A stretch of DNA of 5,688 bases from the NCBI GenBank assembly GCA_018266095.1, contig JAFEBC010000380.1:1-5688 (forward strand), read 5' to 3'. A program made the position numbers and the translations under genes. Shown here one piece after another: positions 5,611-5,688 of the stretch. The stretch is from Deltaproteobacteria bacterium. GTDB taxonomy: Bacteria; Myxococcota; Myxococcia; Myxococcales; 40CM-4-68-19. Below the pieces are notes generated by a model that was given only the letters and a program-made list of their open reading frames with translations, was not told the origin of the DNA and did not search any database. Within the stretch, counting starts at the first letter, position 1; each line of letters starts with the position of its first letter.

Positions 5611-5688
5611 ATGGCGACTGGCACTGTGAAGTGGTTCAACGACGCGAAGGGCTTTGGCTTCATCACGCAGGACAACGGTGGCGAGGAC
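5611..5688 (+). CDS. Cold-shock-domain protein (partial, N-terminal 26 residues)
   Basis: This is the start of a small CspA-family single-stranded RNA/DNA-binding protein, normally about 65-70 residues with a five-stranded OB fold, that acts as an RNA chaperone in the cytoplasm. The visible part has GTVKWFN (4-10), with aromatic W8 and F9, and the RNP1 motif KGFGFI (13-18). The remainder, including RNP2, lies beyond the window. MATGTVKWFN is the usual family beginning, so the ATG at 5611 is chosen, although its upstream Shine-Dalgarno match (in GAAAGAG) is weak. An in-frame GTG at 5575 sits 5 nt after a strong GGAGG and would add 12 residues (MQFAPATLKEQK). The family N-terminus argues against that start as the main one. 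The gene has its own promoter and is separated from cls by 344 nt, so it is probably a separate unit. Confidence 0.95.
   Translation, partial: MATGTVKWFNDAKGFGFITQDNGGED

Overview
The window is high-GC bacterial DNA with densely packed, mostly plus-strand genes and strong G/C preference at third codon positions. The start of the cold-shock protein at the right end, the glyQ-glyS gene pair and the general style fit a proteobacterial or myxobacterial (Myxococcota-like) chromosome. That assignment is inference from protein resemblance only.

Layout. Positions 1-381 (minus strand) hold a two-gene toxin-antitoxin-like module: a DUF4258-type small protein, followed with a 4-nt overlap by a YgiT-type zinc-finger protein cut by the window edge. 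Its promoter region (about 401-436) carries operator-like repeats. Positions 527-5266 (plus strand) hold a compact three-gene cluster: glyQ and glyS (alpha and beta subunits of tetrameric glycyl-tRNA synthetase, overlapping by 1 nt), then 25 nt later a two-HKD cardiolipin synthase. Positions 5267-5610 form a 344-nt gap without a recognisable gene. It contains a pair of 28-nt inverted repeats built from an 8-nt purine-rich unit, then a TTGACA-type promoter and a structured leader. At 5611 a cold-shock-domain protein begins and runs off the window.

How the genes work together. GlyQ and GlyS form one enzyme that charges tRNA-Gly, and their overlapping stop and start suggests translational coupling for alpha:beta balance. 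Cardiolipin synthase is an unrelated membrane-lipid enzyme that probably shares the transcript. The toxin-antitoxin-like pair is divergent and likely independent of the housekeeping cluster.

Most of the window is ordinary housekeeping content, and I do not see a convincing new multi-gene system. The points most worth a second look are the cold-shock leader, where two adjacent hairpins can hide a strong Shine-Dalgarno sequence that also precedes an in-frame GTG; the inverted-repeat element after the cardiolipin synthase gene; a roughly 37-residue insertion in the N-terminal domain of GlyS; and the operator-like repeats in front of the toxin-antitoxin-like pair.
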